A DNA stretch of 29,296 nucleotides. Origin: Candidatus Segatella violae (GTDB lineage Bacteria > Bacteroidota > Bacteroidia > Bacteroidales > Bacteroidaceae). The DNA lies in contig DJSH01000054.1 of assembly GCA_002440225.1 (NCBI GenBank), forward strand, positions 55,226-84,521, in the 5' to 3' direction. How positions within the stretch are numbered: the first letter of the stretch is position 1; every line of letters starts with the position of its first letter. Both the position numbers and the translations under genes were made by a program. Positions 1 through 8,200 of this stretch are shown here, piece by piece. The notes below the pieces were generated by a model. That model was not told the origin of the DNA and ran no database searches. It saw only the letters and a program-made list of their open reading frames with translations.

Positions 1-912
1 AGCATGAGCCACCCTACCGACATCTACATGATTACCCCAGGCAAGGACGCCAAGAGCACCAAGGTAGAGCAGCTTTCTCATGAGAACGACCATATCCTCA
101 GCCAGTTGAACCTCGGCAAGTGCGAGCAGCGATGGGTGAAGACCACCGACGGCAAACAGATGCTGGTTTGGGTGATGTTGCCATCTAATTTCGATGCCAA
201 CAAGAAGTACCCTACCCTCCTCTTCTGCGAGGGCGGTCCTCAGAGCCCTGTGAGCCAGTTCTGGAGCTATCGCTGGAACATCCAGATTATGGCAGCCAAT
301 GGATATGTCGTTGTATTGCCTAACCGCCGTGGTCTCCCTGGCTTCGGAAGTGAGTGGAACGAGGAGGTATCGGGCGATTGGACAGGTCAGTGCATGAAGG
401 ATTACCTCTCTGCCATCGACGATGCAGCCCAGAATCTGCCATACGTAGATAAGGATCGCTTGGGTTGCGTAGGTGCCAGCTTCGGTGGTTTCTCAGTTTA
501 TTATCTCGCCGGTCACCACGACAAACGTTTCAAGGCATTCCTCGCTCACGATGGTGCTTTCAACTTGGAGAGCATGTACACCGACACCGAAGAGGCTTGG
601 TTCTCCAACTGGGAGTATGACGATGCTTACTGGAACAAGGACCAGACAGACAATGCCAAGAAGACTTACGAGAACAGTCCTCACAAGTTCGTCGACAAGT
701 GGGACACCCCTATCCTCTGCATCCATGGCGAGAAGGACTATCGCATCAACGCCAACCAGGGCATGGGTGCCTTCAATGCAGCCCGCATGAGAGGAATCCC
801 AGCCGAGCTTCTCATCTTCCCTGACGAGAACCACTGGGTATTGAAGCCACAGAACGGCATTCTCTGGCAGCGCACCTTCTTCGGATGGCTCGACAAATGG
901 CTGAAGAAGTAA
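1..912 (+). CDS. S9 family (prolyl oligopeptidase/DPP-like) serine peptidase, 5'-truncated by the window edge
   Basis: This is the C-terminal catalytic alpha/beta-hydrolase domain of an S9 peptidase, which cleaves short peptides, often after proline, usually in the periplasm. The nucleophile elbow GASFGGF gives Ser159 (numbered from the ATG at 4). The other triad residues fit Asp245 in HGEKDYR and His277 in DENHW. An oxyanion-type EGGPQ segment lies near 76-80. Complete family members have about 700 or more residues with an N-terminal beta-propeller, so this 302-aa stretch is only the end. The frame is open to base 1 and the ATG at 4 is probably internal. The gene ends at a strong hairpin shared with the convergent peptide transporter, which suggests a joint role in peptide use (inference). 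The exact S9 subfamily cannot be told from this part. Confidence 0.9.
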   Translation, partial: SMSHPTDIYMITPGKDAKSTKVEQLSHENDHILSQLNLGKCEQRWVKTTDGKQMLVWVMLPSNFDANKKYPTLLFCEGGPQSPVSQFWSYRWNIQIMAANGYVVVLPNRRGLPGFGSEWNEEVSGDWTGQCMKDYLSAIDDAAQNLPYVDKDRLGCVGASFGGFSVYYLAGHHDKRFKAFLAHDGAFNLESMYTDTEEAWFSNWEYDDAYWNKDQTDNAKKTYENSPHKFVDKWDTPILCIHGEKDYRINANQGMGAFNAARMRGIPAELLIFPDENHWVLKPQNGILWQRTFFGWLDKWLKK

Positions 913-935
913 AATGCATATAATAAAATATAAAC

Positions 936-972
936 AAAAAAGCCTTCCCAGGAAAACCGGGAAGGCTTTTTT
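936..972. terminator. Bidirectional intrinsic terminator between S9 peptidase and POT transporter
   Basis: Fourteen-base perfect arms (936-949 and 959-972) enclose a 9-nt loop. The arms are A6 followed by GCCTTCCC, and its complement ending in T6. A U-tract therefore follows the stem on both strands, which suits the two convergent genes. Confidence 0.9.
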
Positions 973-992
973 ATTTATTGTCTTTTAATCTA

Positions 993-2507
993 TTAGCTTA
1001 CGCGATTCAACTTCTTGATAATCGAGAAGATGAAGAGAGCCGCGAGCAAGCAGATCACCATCAATGTACCCCATACTACAGGCAATGGCATATCCCACAT
1101 GTGTCCTGGGATAGAAACCAACTTATTGCCAAGGGCAGTAGCCACAAACCAGCCACCCATAATCATACCTTTGTACTTTGGAGGTGCCACCTTGGATACA
1201 AATGAAATACCAATAGGTGAAAGCAACAACTCGGCGAAAGTCAAGATGAGATAGGTGCTTACGAGCAAGTTTGGAGTCACGTCAGCCACATGGTTAGGAT
1301 GGTCTGTTGCTGGCAAACCGATGCTCGATACCGTCATCAAGAGATAAGCGATAGCAGCCACAAGCATACCGAGACCTATCTTCACTGGCGCCTTAGGCTC
1401 CTTACCGATGCGACCCAACCAACCAAAGAGGGCGATGCTAACAGGGGTCAAAGCCACCACGAAGCAAGGGTTGAACTGCTGGAAGATTGGAGCGTCGATG
1501 GCTACGGTATCGCTTCCATGCTCCATATAGGTATAACCCAAGATGGCTGCAGGTATCACGATGAGCGCCAAGTTGACCAACTTGCTCTTGCCTGTGGCAT
1601 CCTTAGGAGCAGTGAGCAAACCGCAGATTCCGAACACCATGAAGATGCACCATACCAAGTTCAATACATTAAACTCCATACCCGTTACGCCAGTGGCCTC
1701 ACGGGCCGTAAACTCATCGGCAAACCAAGTCAAGGTCAAACCATTCTGATGGAAAGCCATCCAGAAGAAGATAACCACAGCGAATACCAAACTCAAGCAA
1801 ACGATGCGCTCCTTGGTCTCAGCAGGACTCATCTCCTCTACTTCCTCAGCCTTCTCGCCCTCCTTCTTCTTGTCGGAAGACAATACCTGCTGATAGGTTT
1901 TCTTGCCCAAGAAATAGATGAGGATGGAAACGATGACTGATACACAAGCCACGGCGAAGGCGAAGTGATAAGAGTCTGCCTTGGTGTAGCCGAGGTCGTT
2001 CTGAGCCCAAGCCATAATGGTAGTGGCAGCAGTAGGTGCAAACAGGGCACCGATGTTAATCGCCATATAGAAGAGCGAGAAACCAGAGTCACGATGCTGC
2101 GCATACTTAGGGTCGTTGTAGAGGTCGCCCACCATCACCTGTAGGTTACCCTTGAAGAACCCCGTACCCAAGCTCACCAAGAGCAAGGCGGCTCCCATCG
2201 CAGCCACAGCCACGGCACCACCACCCAATGGGATGGAAAGGAAAAAGTAGCCCAGGAACATGATGAGGATACCGATGACAACCATCTTGTTGTAACCCCA
2301 CTTGTCGGCAGCCATACCACCAAACAAAGGCAAGAAATACACAGCGGTGAGGAACCAGGTATAAATCTCCGATGCCGTTCCCGCATCAAAGCCGAAGTTC
2401 TCTCCCAAGAACAATGCGAAGACCGCAAGCATGGTATAATAACCGAATCGCTCGCCCGTATTCGCCAAAGCTAAGGTCCACAGACCTTTAGGTTGATTCT
2501 CAAACAT
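993..2507 (-). CDS. Peptide MFS transporter, POT/PTR (proton-coupled oligopeptide) family
   Basis: This 504-aa inner-membrane protein is predicted to import di- and tripeptides with protons. It has the POT-family ERFGYY segment in the first helix (a variant of ExxERFxYY). It also has the PTR2-type region around residues 116-150, GFFKGNLQVMVGDLY followed by RDSGFSLFYMAINIGA. About 12-14 hydrophobic helices are visible, with a charged, Lys/Glu-rich loop near 215-232 between the two halves. The length is normal. The start at 2507 is an ATG with no Shine-Dalgarno, as is common in Bacteroidota. A Bacteroidota-type promoter lies upstream. Substrate range is inferred from the family. Confidence 0.93.
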   Translation of the reverse strand: MFENQPKGLWTLALANTGERFGYYTMLAVFALFLGENFGFDAGTASEIYTWFLTAVYFLPLFGGMAADKWGYNKMVVIGILIMFLGYFFLSIPLGGGAVAVAAMGAALLLVSLGTGFFKGNLQVMVGDLYNDPKYAQHRDSGFSLFYMAINIGALFAPTAATTIMAWAQNDLGYTKADSYHFAFAVACVSVIVSILIYFLGKKTYQQVLSSDKKKEGEKAEEVEEMSPAETKERIVCLSLVFAVVIFFWMAFHQNGLTLTWFADEFTAREATGVTGMEFNVLNLVWCIFMVFGICGLLTAPKDATGKSKLVNLALIVIPAAILGYTYMEHGSDTVAIDAPIFQQFNPCFVVALTPVSIALFGWLGRIGKEPKAPVKIGLGMLVAAIAYLLMTVSSIGLPATDHPNHVADVTPNLLVSTYLILTFAELLLSPIGISFVSKVAPPKYKGMIMGGWFVATALGNKLVSIPGHMWDMPLPVVWGTLMVICLLAALFIFSIIKKLNRVS

Positions 2508-2544
2508 AATATTATTTTGTTAATTTGTTTATGATTTTTGCTTG

Positions 2545-2576
2545 CAAAGGTACGCAAAATATTCCACATATCCAAC
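2545..2576 (-). promoter_or_regulatory. Bacteroidota-type promoter for the POT transporter
   Basis: On the minus strand a perfect -7 box TACCTTTG (2545-2552) is preceded, 20 nt upstream, by GTTG (2573-2576), a 3/4 match to the TTTG -33 box. It lies about 40 nt before the transporter ATG. Confidence 0.6.
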
Positions 2577-2702
2577 ACTTTGCCTCTAAAACCTTCTTTA
2601 GAAGAGCAACTTTCCAATCAAAGAGCCATCGTAATGCTAAAAAAGTTTGAATCCAACGTGATTTTTTTCATTTATAATACACCTTTATTGCGATTTTTTT
2701 TG

Positions 2703-2710
2703 TAACTTTG
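2703..2710 (+). promoter_or_regulatory. -7 box TAACTTTG upstream of rpoD
   Basis: A perfect match to TAnnTTTG lies 75 nt before the rpoD ATG. No convincing TTTG sits at the usual 19-21 nt upstream, so only the -7 element is supported. The predicted transcript would have a leader of roughly 70 nt. Confidence 0.5.
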
Positions 2711-2725
2711 CAGCCCGAAACCATA

Positions 2726-2788
2726 ATGGTGGATTCTGTATATACAAAAAATCTTCAAAAAAATAGAAAGGTAAAAGGATATTTATGA
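2726..2788 (+). CDS. Possible 20-codon upstream ORF overlapping the rpoD start (ATGA)
   Basis: An ATG at 2726 opens a 20-codon frame (MVDSVYTKNLQKNRKVKGYL). Its TGA stop shares bases with the rpoD ATG in an ATGA junction. It begins about 10-15 nt after the predicted transcription start. An AAAGGA sequence near its end could serve as Shine-Dalgarno for rpoD re-initiation. The peptide is Lys-rich and matches nothing I recognise. It may be a leader ORF or chance. Confidence 0.3.
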   Translation: MVDSVYTKNLQKNRKVKGYL

Positions 2789-3660
2789 GACAACTTAAGA
2801 TTAGTAAGAGTATAACCAATCGTTCCAGCGAAGCACTTGACAAGTATTTGGTGGAGATTGGCCGTGAACCTATGGTCTCTATCGACGAAGAGATCGAGCT
2901 TGCACAGAAGATTCGCAAAGGCGGTCGCGAGGGTGAACGTGCCAAGGATAAGTTGGTAAAGGCCAACCTTCGATTCGTTGTATCTGTTGCCAAGCAATAT
3001 CAGCATCAAGGTCTCTCGCTCACCGATCTTATCGACGAGGGTAACATCGGATTGGTAAAGGCCGCAGAAAAGTTTGACGAGACTCGTGGTTTTAAGTTTA
3101 TCTCTTACGCCGTATGGTGGATTCGCCAAAGCATCCTTCAGGCTATTGCCGAACAGAGCCGCATTGTTCGCTTGCCTCTCAATCAGGTTGGTGCCTTGAG
3201 CAAGATTAGTGCCGAGATAAGCAAGTTTGAGCAGGAGCACCAGCGCAAACCTTCTGTCACAGAACTCGCTCAAATCACCAAGATGGAAGAAAGCAAAATC
3301 GACCAAACCATCAAGGCCGACAATCACCACATGAGCATTGATGCGCCATTCGGTAGCGACGATGATGACAATGCCATGGTTGATGTGATGGCTTCTGGTG
3401 AAGACAGTCGTACCGACAAGGGAGTGGATTTCGAGTCTATGAGCAACGAGTTGATGCGTGTATTGAATTCTGTTTTGAAGGAACGTGAGCGCAAGATTCT
3501 TTGCTATTGCTATGGAATCGGTTGCCATGAGAAGGGTCTTGAGGAAATCGGTAGCGAGTTCAACCTCACCCGTGAGCGCGTGCGACAGATTCGCGAGAAG
3601 AGTATCATCAAGCTGCGCGATAGCGGCAAGATTAAGATTCTCATGAAATACTTAGGCTAA
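2785..3660 (+). CDS. rpoD: Primary RNA polymerase sigma factor, RpoD/SigA type
   Basis: This is the housekeeping sigma subunit that directs RNA polymerase to promoters. At 291 aa it has the short Bacteroidota form, starting directly at region 1.2 (DKYLVEIGREPMVSIDEE) and lacking region 1.1. Region 2 follows at about 65-120 with RFVVSVAKQY, LIDEGNIGLVKAAEKFD and the aromatic FISYAVWWIRQSI stretch that melts the -10/-7 region. Region 3 is in the middle, with an acidic linker (DDDDNAMVD) near 190. Region 4 ends the protein with a helix-turn-helix, ending NLTRERVRQIREKSIIKLR. The start follows an AAAGGA sequence by 5 nt. A two-way hairpin terminator follows. The family call is secure. Confidence 0.97.
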   Translation: MRQLKISKSITNRSSEALDKYLVEIGREPMVSIDEEIELAQKIRKGGREGERAKDKLVKANLRFVVSVAKQYQHQGLSLTDLIDEGNIGLVKAAEKFDETRGFKFISYAVWWIRQSILQAIAEQSRIVRLPLNQVGALSKISAEISKFEQEHQRKPSVTELAQITKMEESKIDQTIKADNHHMSIDAPFGSDDDDNAMVDVMASGEDSRTDKGVDFESMSNELMRVLNSVLKERERKILCYCYGIGCHEKGLEEIGSEFNLTRERVRQIREKSIIKLRDSGKIKILMKYLG

Positions 3661-3687
3661 AATACGAGAGAAAATTAGATAAAAAAG

Positions 3688-3712
3688 CATGTTGCAAAGA
3701 GGCAACGATGCC
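3688..3712 (+). other. Small hairpin just after rpoD
   Basis: GCAT-GTTGC and GCAAC-GATGC pair around an AAAGAG loop with one bulged G. There is no U-tract directly after it. The true terminator follows at 3714, so this may be a 3'-end stabilising stem. Confidence 0.35.
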
Positions 3713-3713
3713 A

Positions 3714-3759
3714 AAAAGGCAATCAAGAAGGAAGCTATTCCTACTCTTGATTGCCTTTT
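3714..3759. terminator. Intrinsic terminator downstream of rpoD, probably bidirectional
   Basis: Arms AAAAGGCAATCAAG (3714-3727) and its exact complement (3746-3759) form 14 bp. A further 5-bp AGGAA/TTCCT stem lies inside the loop. T-rich sequence follows on the plus strand. On the minus strand a run of five T follows, which would also serve the convergent WG-repeat gene. Confidence 0.85.
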
Positions 3760-3783
3760 GTTTTTGTGTTCAGATAAAATCTT

Positions 3784-4464
3784 CTAGCACGAGTGCTGGA
3801 TGAAATTACCATTCTTGTCGATGAGCCCAGACACTCCATCGCACGTAGCCTCGAAATAAGGATATTCATCACGCAAGCAAATCTCGTCATAGAGGAAATC
3901 TGCTACGACGGTGTCATTGCCGTCTGGCAAGACGATGCCCATCTTGCCATCCTTCTCTGCTATTACAGGCACAATGCTCAAATCGTCGTTATAGACGTAG
4001 CAGGTACGCAAGAAATCATATACAGGATGGAGCATGATGTTGCCCTGATAGTCCTTCATGCCAAACTTTCCATTCTCCTCGTATACTTCATGATACTGTA
4101 TGTATTTTGCTTTAAGGCGCTGATAATACAGAATCATCTTGCGCTTGTCGTTGATGAAATCAAGCATATACTGGAATGTATCGCAATAGTTGGCTACAGA
4201 GCGAACCAATATCATCTTTAGGTCTAGCCCGTCCAACGCCTTGCGATTCAAGTCGATATACTTGGCTATCGCCTTCTCCTTCTCTGGAACAGAGAGGCTG
4301 GCAAGCCTTTCCTCAAACTTCAGCATAGCCTGCTTGGTACCCGACATACCTTTGATATATCGGTGTATCTGCCGCCCCATCTCCGAACATACAAACTTGT
4401 CAACTTCTTGCTGCTCTATCGGGTCAGCATAGTCTTTAATCAATGTTTCAGGTGTAGCATTCAT
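3784..4464 (-). CDS. WG-repeat-like protein of unknown function
   Basis: This 226-aa protein has no signal peptide or membrane segment. The N-terminal 130 residues look alpha-helical and charged. The C-terminal third carries degenerate WG-type repeats: GKFGMKDYQGNIMLHPVYD, then GKMGIVLPDGNDTVVADFLYDEI, then GVSGLIDKNGNFI. These match the usual pattern of G-x-x-G, D-x-x-G and P-x-Y-D, with Phe, Met or Ser in place of the Trp. The start is the ATG at 4464. It follows the MFS gene by 67 nt that contain a hairpin, so it may be the distal gene of that cluster or separately expressed. Function is unknown; such repeats usually mediate protein contacts. Confidence 0.7.
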   Translation of the reverse strand: MNATPETLIKDYADPIEQQEVDKFVCSEMGRQIHRYIKGMSGTKQAMLKFEERLASLSVPEKEKAIAKYIDLNRKALDGLDLKMILVRSVANYCDTFQYMLDFINDKRKMILYYQRLKAKYIQYHEVYEENGKFGMKDYQGNIMLHPVYDFLRTCYVYNDDLSIVPVIAEKDGKMGIVLPDGNDTVVADFLYDEICLRDEYPYFEATCDGVSGLIDKNGNFIQHSC

Positions 4465-4494
4465 GGTTGTGTCCTTTCTTTTAAGTTATGAAAG

Positions 4495-4513
4495 TTCCCC
4501 TCACCGAGGGGAA
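4495..4513 (-). other. Hairpin between the MFS gene and the WG-repeat gene
   Basis: Seven-base arms TTCCCCT and AGGGGAA enclose CACCG. An AAAG/CTTT extension beyond one bulged base lengthens the stem. No U-tract follows on the minus strand, so it is either a weak terminator or an RNA-processing/stability stem within the cluster. Confidence 0.4.
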
Positions 4514-4531
4514 TCTTTCGGTTATTATTAG

Positions 4532-5911
4532 TTATTTCTTCACATTAGGTTTCTGCAAGCCATAGCCCTTGCGCTTGTCTTCCAACAGGAGGAGGAAGGA
4601 GATGACGATGGCGATGACACCGAAGCCTGCGAAGATAGTCATCGTCTCGGTATAGTCGATGATACCGTCGGCTGCAGTGTTCGCCTGGTTCACCTTACCT
4701 ATCCATACAGGAATCAAAGCCAATCCGATGTTTTGGATGTAGAAGATAAGGGCGTATGCAGTTCCTAATAGTTTCATTGGGATAATCTTTGGTACGGATG
4801 GCCACATCGCTGATGGTACCAATCCGAAGGCGATACCGAGGATGAGCATCATCACGATGGCAAGCACCCAGGAGTTGATAGGCAGGGCGAACACCACGTG
4901 TACCAAGGTCAGGAGACAACTACCGATAATCATCAGTGTGGCTCCCTTGCCATACTTGTCGTAGATACTACCGAAGAGCGGAGTCAGGAAGATGGTACCA
5001 AATGGCAACATCGCTGGAATCAAACCTGCAACATCGGCATCCACACCATACTTAAATATCATCAACTTGGTGGCGAACTTCAAGAATGGGAACACGCCTG
5101 CATAGAACATCAGGCAGAGGAATGCCACATACCAGAAGCCTGTGGTCTTGAACAAGCCACCGAGGTCGGAGAACTTGAATCCTTCCTCTGGTTCGCCTGT
5201 CACAGCGGCAGCCGAAGCGTCCTCTTTCTTGTCCATCACGCAATATACGAGATATACGAGTACACCAGCACAAAGCAAGGCCGCGCCCAAACCTACAGAG
5301 GCAGCCACACCACCCATCGACTTGGCGAAAGGAAGAGAGGCACCCAAGGCTGCGGCTGTACCCAAACGAGCGGTAGCTACCTGCACACCCATCGCTAATG
5401 CCAATTCATGACCGGTAAACCATTTTACGATGACTTTGCTCACGGTGATACCACAAATCTCACACCCCACGCCATAGATAGCAAAACCCAGCGAGGCAAT
5501 CACCACCTGTGTACTATATGTTCCGAAGAATGGCACGGCAACGGTTCCATCAAAGTCGTGGCCTACGGCATACCATTTCACCAAGGCTCCACCAAACATC
5601 AAGAAGGTAGAGAGAAGACCCGTGAAGCGGATACCAAACTTATCCAATATCAAACCTCCGAAGAAGAGGAGCAAGAGGAACACATTGAAATATCCGTATG
5701 CGCCTGAGAAGAATCCGTATTCATCGGATGTCCATCCCAGTCCTAGTCCATTCTCGCTACCCTTGGCTGCTGTCAAGAGAGGCTCCAGTGGAGACATCAC
5801 GTCAGTGAAAAAGTAGCCGAACATCATCGTCACACTCACAATGAGGAGGGCTGTCCATCGAGCCGACGCTGAGTCGCTCAATTTCTGTTGAATTTTTTCT
5901 GTTGTACTCAT
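4532..5911 (-). CDS. MFS transporter, MFSD1-like, substrate unknown
   Basis: This 459-aa inner-membrane protein has about 12 hydrophobic helices and a central cytoplasmic loop near 225-245 rich in Asp/Glu/Lys. MFS loop signatures are visible: GGLILDKFGIR after helix 2, and GSIYDKYGKGA at the matching place in the second half. The stretch MWPSVPKIIPMKLLGTAYAL followed by IQNIGLALIP resembles the MFSD1 group of transporters, some of which carry dipeptides; that substrate is only inference. The ATG touches the stop codon of the preceding barrel gene with no gap (TAA then ATG), pointing to translational coupling and a shared role in the envelope. Confidence 0.85.
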   Translation of the reverse strand: MSTTEKIQQKLSDSASARWTALLIVSVTMMFGYFFTDVMSPLEPLLTAAKGSENGLGLGWTSDEYGFFSGAYGYFNVFLLLLFFGGLILDKFGIRFTGLLSTFLMFGGALVKWYAVGHDFDGTVAVPFFGTYSTQVVIASLGFAIYGVGCEICGITVSKVIVKWFTGHELALAMGVQVATARLGTAAALGASLPFAKSMGGVAASVGLGAALLCAGVLVYLVYCVMDKKEDASAAAVTGEPEEGFKFSDLGGLFKTTGFWYVAFLCLMFYAGVFPFLKFATKLMIFKYGVDADVAGLIPAMLPFGTIFLTPLFGSIYDKYGKGATLMIIGSCLLTLVHVVFALPINSWVLAIVMMLILGIAFGLVPSAMWPSVPKIIPMKLLGTAYALIFYIQNIGLALIPVWIGKVNQANTAADGIIDYTETMTIFAGFGVIAIVISFLLLLEDKRKGYGLQKPNVKK

Positions 5912-6697
5912 TTATTTTCGTTTTACATTTTTTGTTCTTGTGATGTCAAAGAGATAGGCTAGTTTCACCACTATCTGGTTGTAGTTACTCGTACCAAAAT
6001 AATCTCGTTTCGACGAGCCGTAGATATTGCCGAGACCATAATAATAACGAGCCTCCAACAAGAAATGCCCTACCTTAGGAATACTATATTCCGCTCCAAG
6101 ACCGACTGCTATACCATAATCAAGCTTGTTCTTCACAGCCATGGTGTCTTGAGCCACAACGTTGTTCACTCGGTCATTGTCTGTACCCGGCATGTGCTTC
6201 ACATCGAAATTGGTGGTAGCCTTGTCGCCAAGATAGATTCCAAACTGCGGACCGGCATTCACAAAGATGTTCAAACCTCTAACCTCCCTACCCCAGGCCA
6301 AGTGTGCCATCACGGGCACCTGCACATAGTTGATGGTACGGGTGTAAGCCATCGGCTGTTGGGTCTCAGAGATGATAACGGGATTGTTGTCGATGTCGAG
6401 AATGTCTTCTTTCCATCCCACCTGCGAATAGTTCACCTCGGCATATATCGAGCAGATGGTCTTGAAATATTTCTCGCAAGCATATCTCATCGAGAAACCT
6501 CCTGAGAAACCTCCATGTTGTTTCTGTGGCACATCAGGCTGAAATTTCACGTTACTCATCACATAGCCACCATTTCCACCGATGGAAAAGTCATTGCGAT
6601 GCTCGCCTATCTGAGCTTGAGCCGTCAACGCGCCCCCACATAGGAGAATTCCTATCATCAAAGCCTCTATCTTTTTCTTCATTCTATTTATCTTCAT
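5912..6697 (-). CDS. Outer-membrane beta-barrel protein, PorT-family/OMP_b-brl_2 type
   Basis: The 261-aa protein opens with a basic segment and a hydrophobic signal peptide ending in ALTAQAQ. It continues with alternating beta-strands typical of an eight- to ten-strand barrel: GFSGGFSMRYACEKYF, IYAEVNYSQVGW, INYVQVPVMAHLAW, FVNAGPQFGIYLG, DYGIAVGLGAEYSI, FLLEARYYYGLGNI and IVVKLAYLFDI. The pattern matches small PorT-like barrels of Bacteroidota. It probably sits in the outer membrane; its cargo or partner is unknown. A second ATG at 6682 would give a shorter, also plausible signal peptide. It lies 3 nt after the LysM gene and directly abuts the MFS gene, so the three are probably one transcript. 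Confidence 0.85.
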   Translation of the reverse strand: MKINRMKKKIEALMIGILLCGGALTAQAQIGEHRNDFSIGGNGGYVMSNVKFQPDVPQKQHGGFSGGFSMRYACEKYFKTICSIYAEVNYSQVGWKEDILDIDNNPVIISETQQPMAYTRTINYVQVPVMAHLAWGREVRGLNIFVNAGPQFGIYLGDKATTNFDVKHMPGTDNDRVNNVVAQDTMAVKNKLDYGIAVGLGAEYSIPKVGHFLLEARYYYGLGNIYGSSKRDYFGTSNYNQIVVKLAYLFDITRTKNVKRK

Positions 6698-6700
6698 TTA

Positions 6701-8098
6701 CTAGTAGTTTACCGCTTCTATCTGATGGTTGAACGTGTAATGTATCAACTGGAAGCTCTGGTTTTTGTATCCACCTTTCGAAGTCTTCACAAAATGCAAT
6801 GGTGTTTGCACGGGTTGATAGCTCACCTGTTGGCGCTCACCAGAGAAATTCTTTCCATATTTCTTGATGCCTTGGATAAAGAACATGCCATGGTCGTAAC
6901 CCGTGATGGCGAATCGAGGCTGAGCCACCATCATCGGCTGATGGAACCATTTTTCATAACGCTGCTCCAGATTTTTGGTCTTTGGGGCGTTGGCATTATA
7001 ATAGAAGGTGGAAGGGATATAAGTATCATACTTATAGAATCGCTCCAAATTGTATTTTGCATACATCAACCACTCTGTATAGCCAAACAAGGAGATGGAT
7101 GCTCCCGGGTACTTGGCATCAAACTCATCAAGCTTGTTGAGAACCTGAGTGAGCTGTGGCGAACGCCCCGTATTCAAGACTACGACATTCTGCTTACTTG
7201 GCAGGAAAGCCTTGGCAAACTGGTCTATACTAGAGTTTACATTGGTGATGCTATAGTTGATGTTGCGTTTCTCCAATTCCTTTCTGAGCCCAAAGGTAAA
7301 GGCACCCTTGCGCGAAGTGGAGTCATTGCAGTCTACGAAGATTGGATGCACATTGGTAAACCGCTTCAAGAACGCCTTGATGGAAGCATCGTTCAAGGTT
7401 TCCGGACTTTGATATACCTGAAAAACTTCCTTGTTACGCTCCACATCGTCACCGCTGATGGAGAAAGGAATCACAAGTCGTATGCCATATGTCTTGCAGA
7501 ACCCTGTGAGCGGAGCCACCTGCTTGGTATAGAGTGGCCCAAAGATGATGTCACACTGGTTGGCGCCCTCCTGTAGCAAGGTGGTGCGGATGTCGGCATC
7601 TATTGGCACGTTCCAAGCGTGCACATCGGTAGAAATGCCCTGCTGCTTCAACGTCTCGCAAGCCATCAGCAGTCCACGATAATATTCCACCATACGCTTT
7701 CCATCGCCATCCACATTGTGCAAAGGCAACATTACGCCTATCTTCACAGCATTGCTCTGTACGGCTGTAGTACTGGTCACCACTGGTTTACCACCAATAG
7801 CTGGCAAGGTAGTGATGTTCTTGTTGCCTGAATTAGTAGCCTTGTTTGGATTCTTCTCTCCTTGTGCATAAGGAATGAAGAGAGTAGCTCCTTTCTGCAA
7901 CATATATCCCTCGCGTTTCATCTCAGGATTGGCATCCATCAACTCCGGCAAACTGAGCCCATATTTATTGGCGATACCAAAGACTGTATCTTTTTTCTTC
8001 ACCGTATAGATGTCACGCCACTTATAAGTCTGCGCAAAGACGCTGGCACCGAGCAAGAGCCCGATGAACAGCAAGAAATATCTCATTTTACGTCTCAT
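6701..8098 (-). CDS. LysM domain plus type-1 periplasmic binding-fold protein (amino-acid ABC-receptor-like)
   Basis: The 465-aa exported protein has a signal peptide of about 22 residues (LLGASVFAQ). A LysM peptidoglycan-binding motif follows at about 30-76 (YTVKKKDTVFGIANKYGLSL and later GATLFIPYA). After a polar linker, a type-1 periplasmic binding fold runs from about 118 to the end. Its signs are KIGVMLPLHNVDGDGKRMVEYYRG, DIIFGPLYTKQV and RLVIPFS. This architecture is common in Bacteroidota and recalls the LpoA/YraM-like fold, so a role in sensing or organising cell-wall synthesis is possible (inference). It is the first gene of the cluster and has a good promoter 28 nt upstream. Confidence 0.85.
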   Translation of the reverse strand: MRRKMRYFLLFIGLLLGASVFAQTYKWRDIYTVKKKDTVFGIANKYGLSLPELMDANPEMKREGYMLQKGATLFIPYAQGEKNPNKATNSGNKNITTLPAIGGKPVVTSTTAVQSNAVKIGVMLPLHNVDGDGKRMVEYYRGLLMACETLKQQGISTDVHAWNVPIDADIRTTLLQEGANQCDIIFGPLYTKQVAPLTGFCKTYGIRLVIPFSISGDDVERNKEVFQVYQSPETLNDASIKAFLKRFTNVHPIFVDCNDSTSRKGAFTFGLRKELEKRNINYSITNVNSSIDQFAKAFLPSKQNVVVLNTGRSPQLTQVLNKLDEFDAKYPGASISLFGYTEWLMYAKYNLERFYKYDTYIPSTFYYNANAPKTKNLEQRYEKWFHQPMMVAQPRFAITGYDHGMFFIQGIKKYGKNFSGERQQVSYQPVQTPLHFVKTSKGGYKNQSFQLIHYTFNHQIEAVNY

Positions 8099-8125
8099 AT
8101 CTTCTGTTTTTTAAGTTTTCACCTG

Positions 8126-8158
8126 CAAAAATACAAAAAATCTTGCATCTAGCCCAAA
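8126..8158 (-). promoter_or_regulatory. Bacteroidota-type promoter for the LysM gene cluster
   Basis: On the minus strand a perfect -33 box TTTG (8155-8158), 21 nt of spacer, and a perfect -7 box TATTTTTG (8126-8133) are present. The predicted start leaves a leader of about 20 nt. Confidence 0.75.
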
Positions 8159-8175
8159 ATCTCTCATCTTTTTAT

Positions 8176-8183
8176 TATCTTTG
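8176..8183 (+). promoter_or_regulatory. -7 box TATCTTTG for the CHU_C-uvrA operon
   Basis: A perfect TAnnTTTG match lies 17 nt before the ATG at 8201, in the 102-nt divergent gap shared with the LysM promoter. No -33 box is evident. The transcript leader would be only about 10-14 nt. Confidence 0.55.
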
Positions 8184-8200
8184 CACAAATTATTTGGGAA

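Noticed and set aside
1..912. A complete alpha/beta-hydrolase gene starting at the ATG at 4
   Set aside because: The sequence is the conserved C-terminal part of S9 peptidases and the frame is open to the window edge, so the gene almost surely starts upstream.
6725..7576. Plus-strand open frame of 283 codons opposite the LysM gene
   Set aside because: The minus-strand protein has a signal peptide, a LysM domain and a binding fold. The plus-strand frame has none and no promoter.
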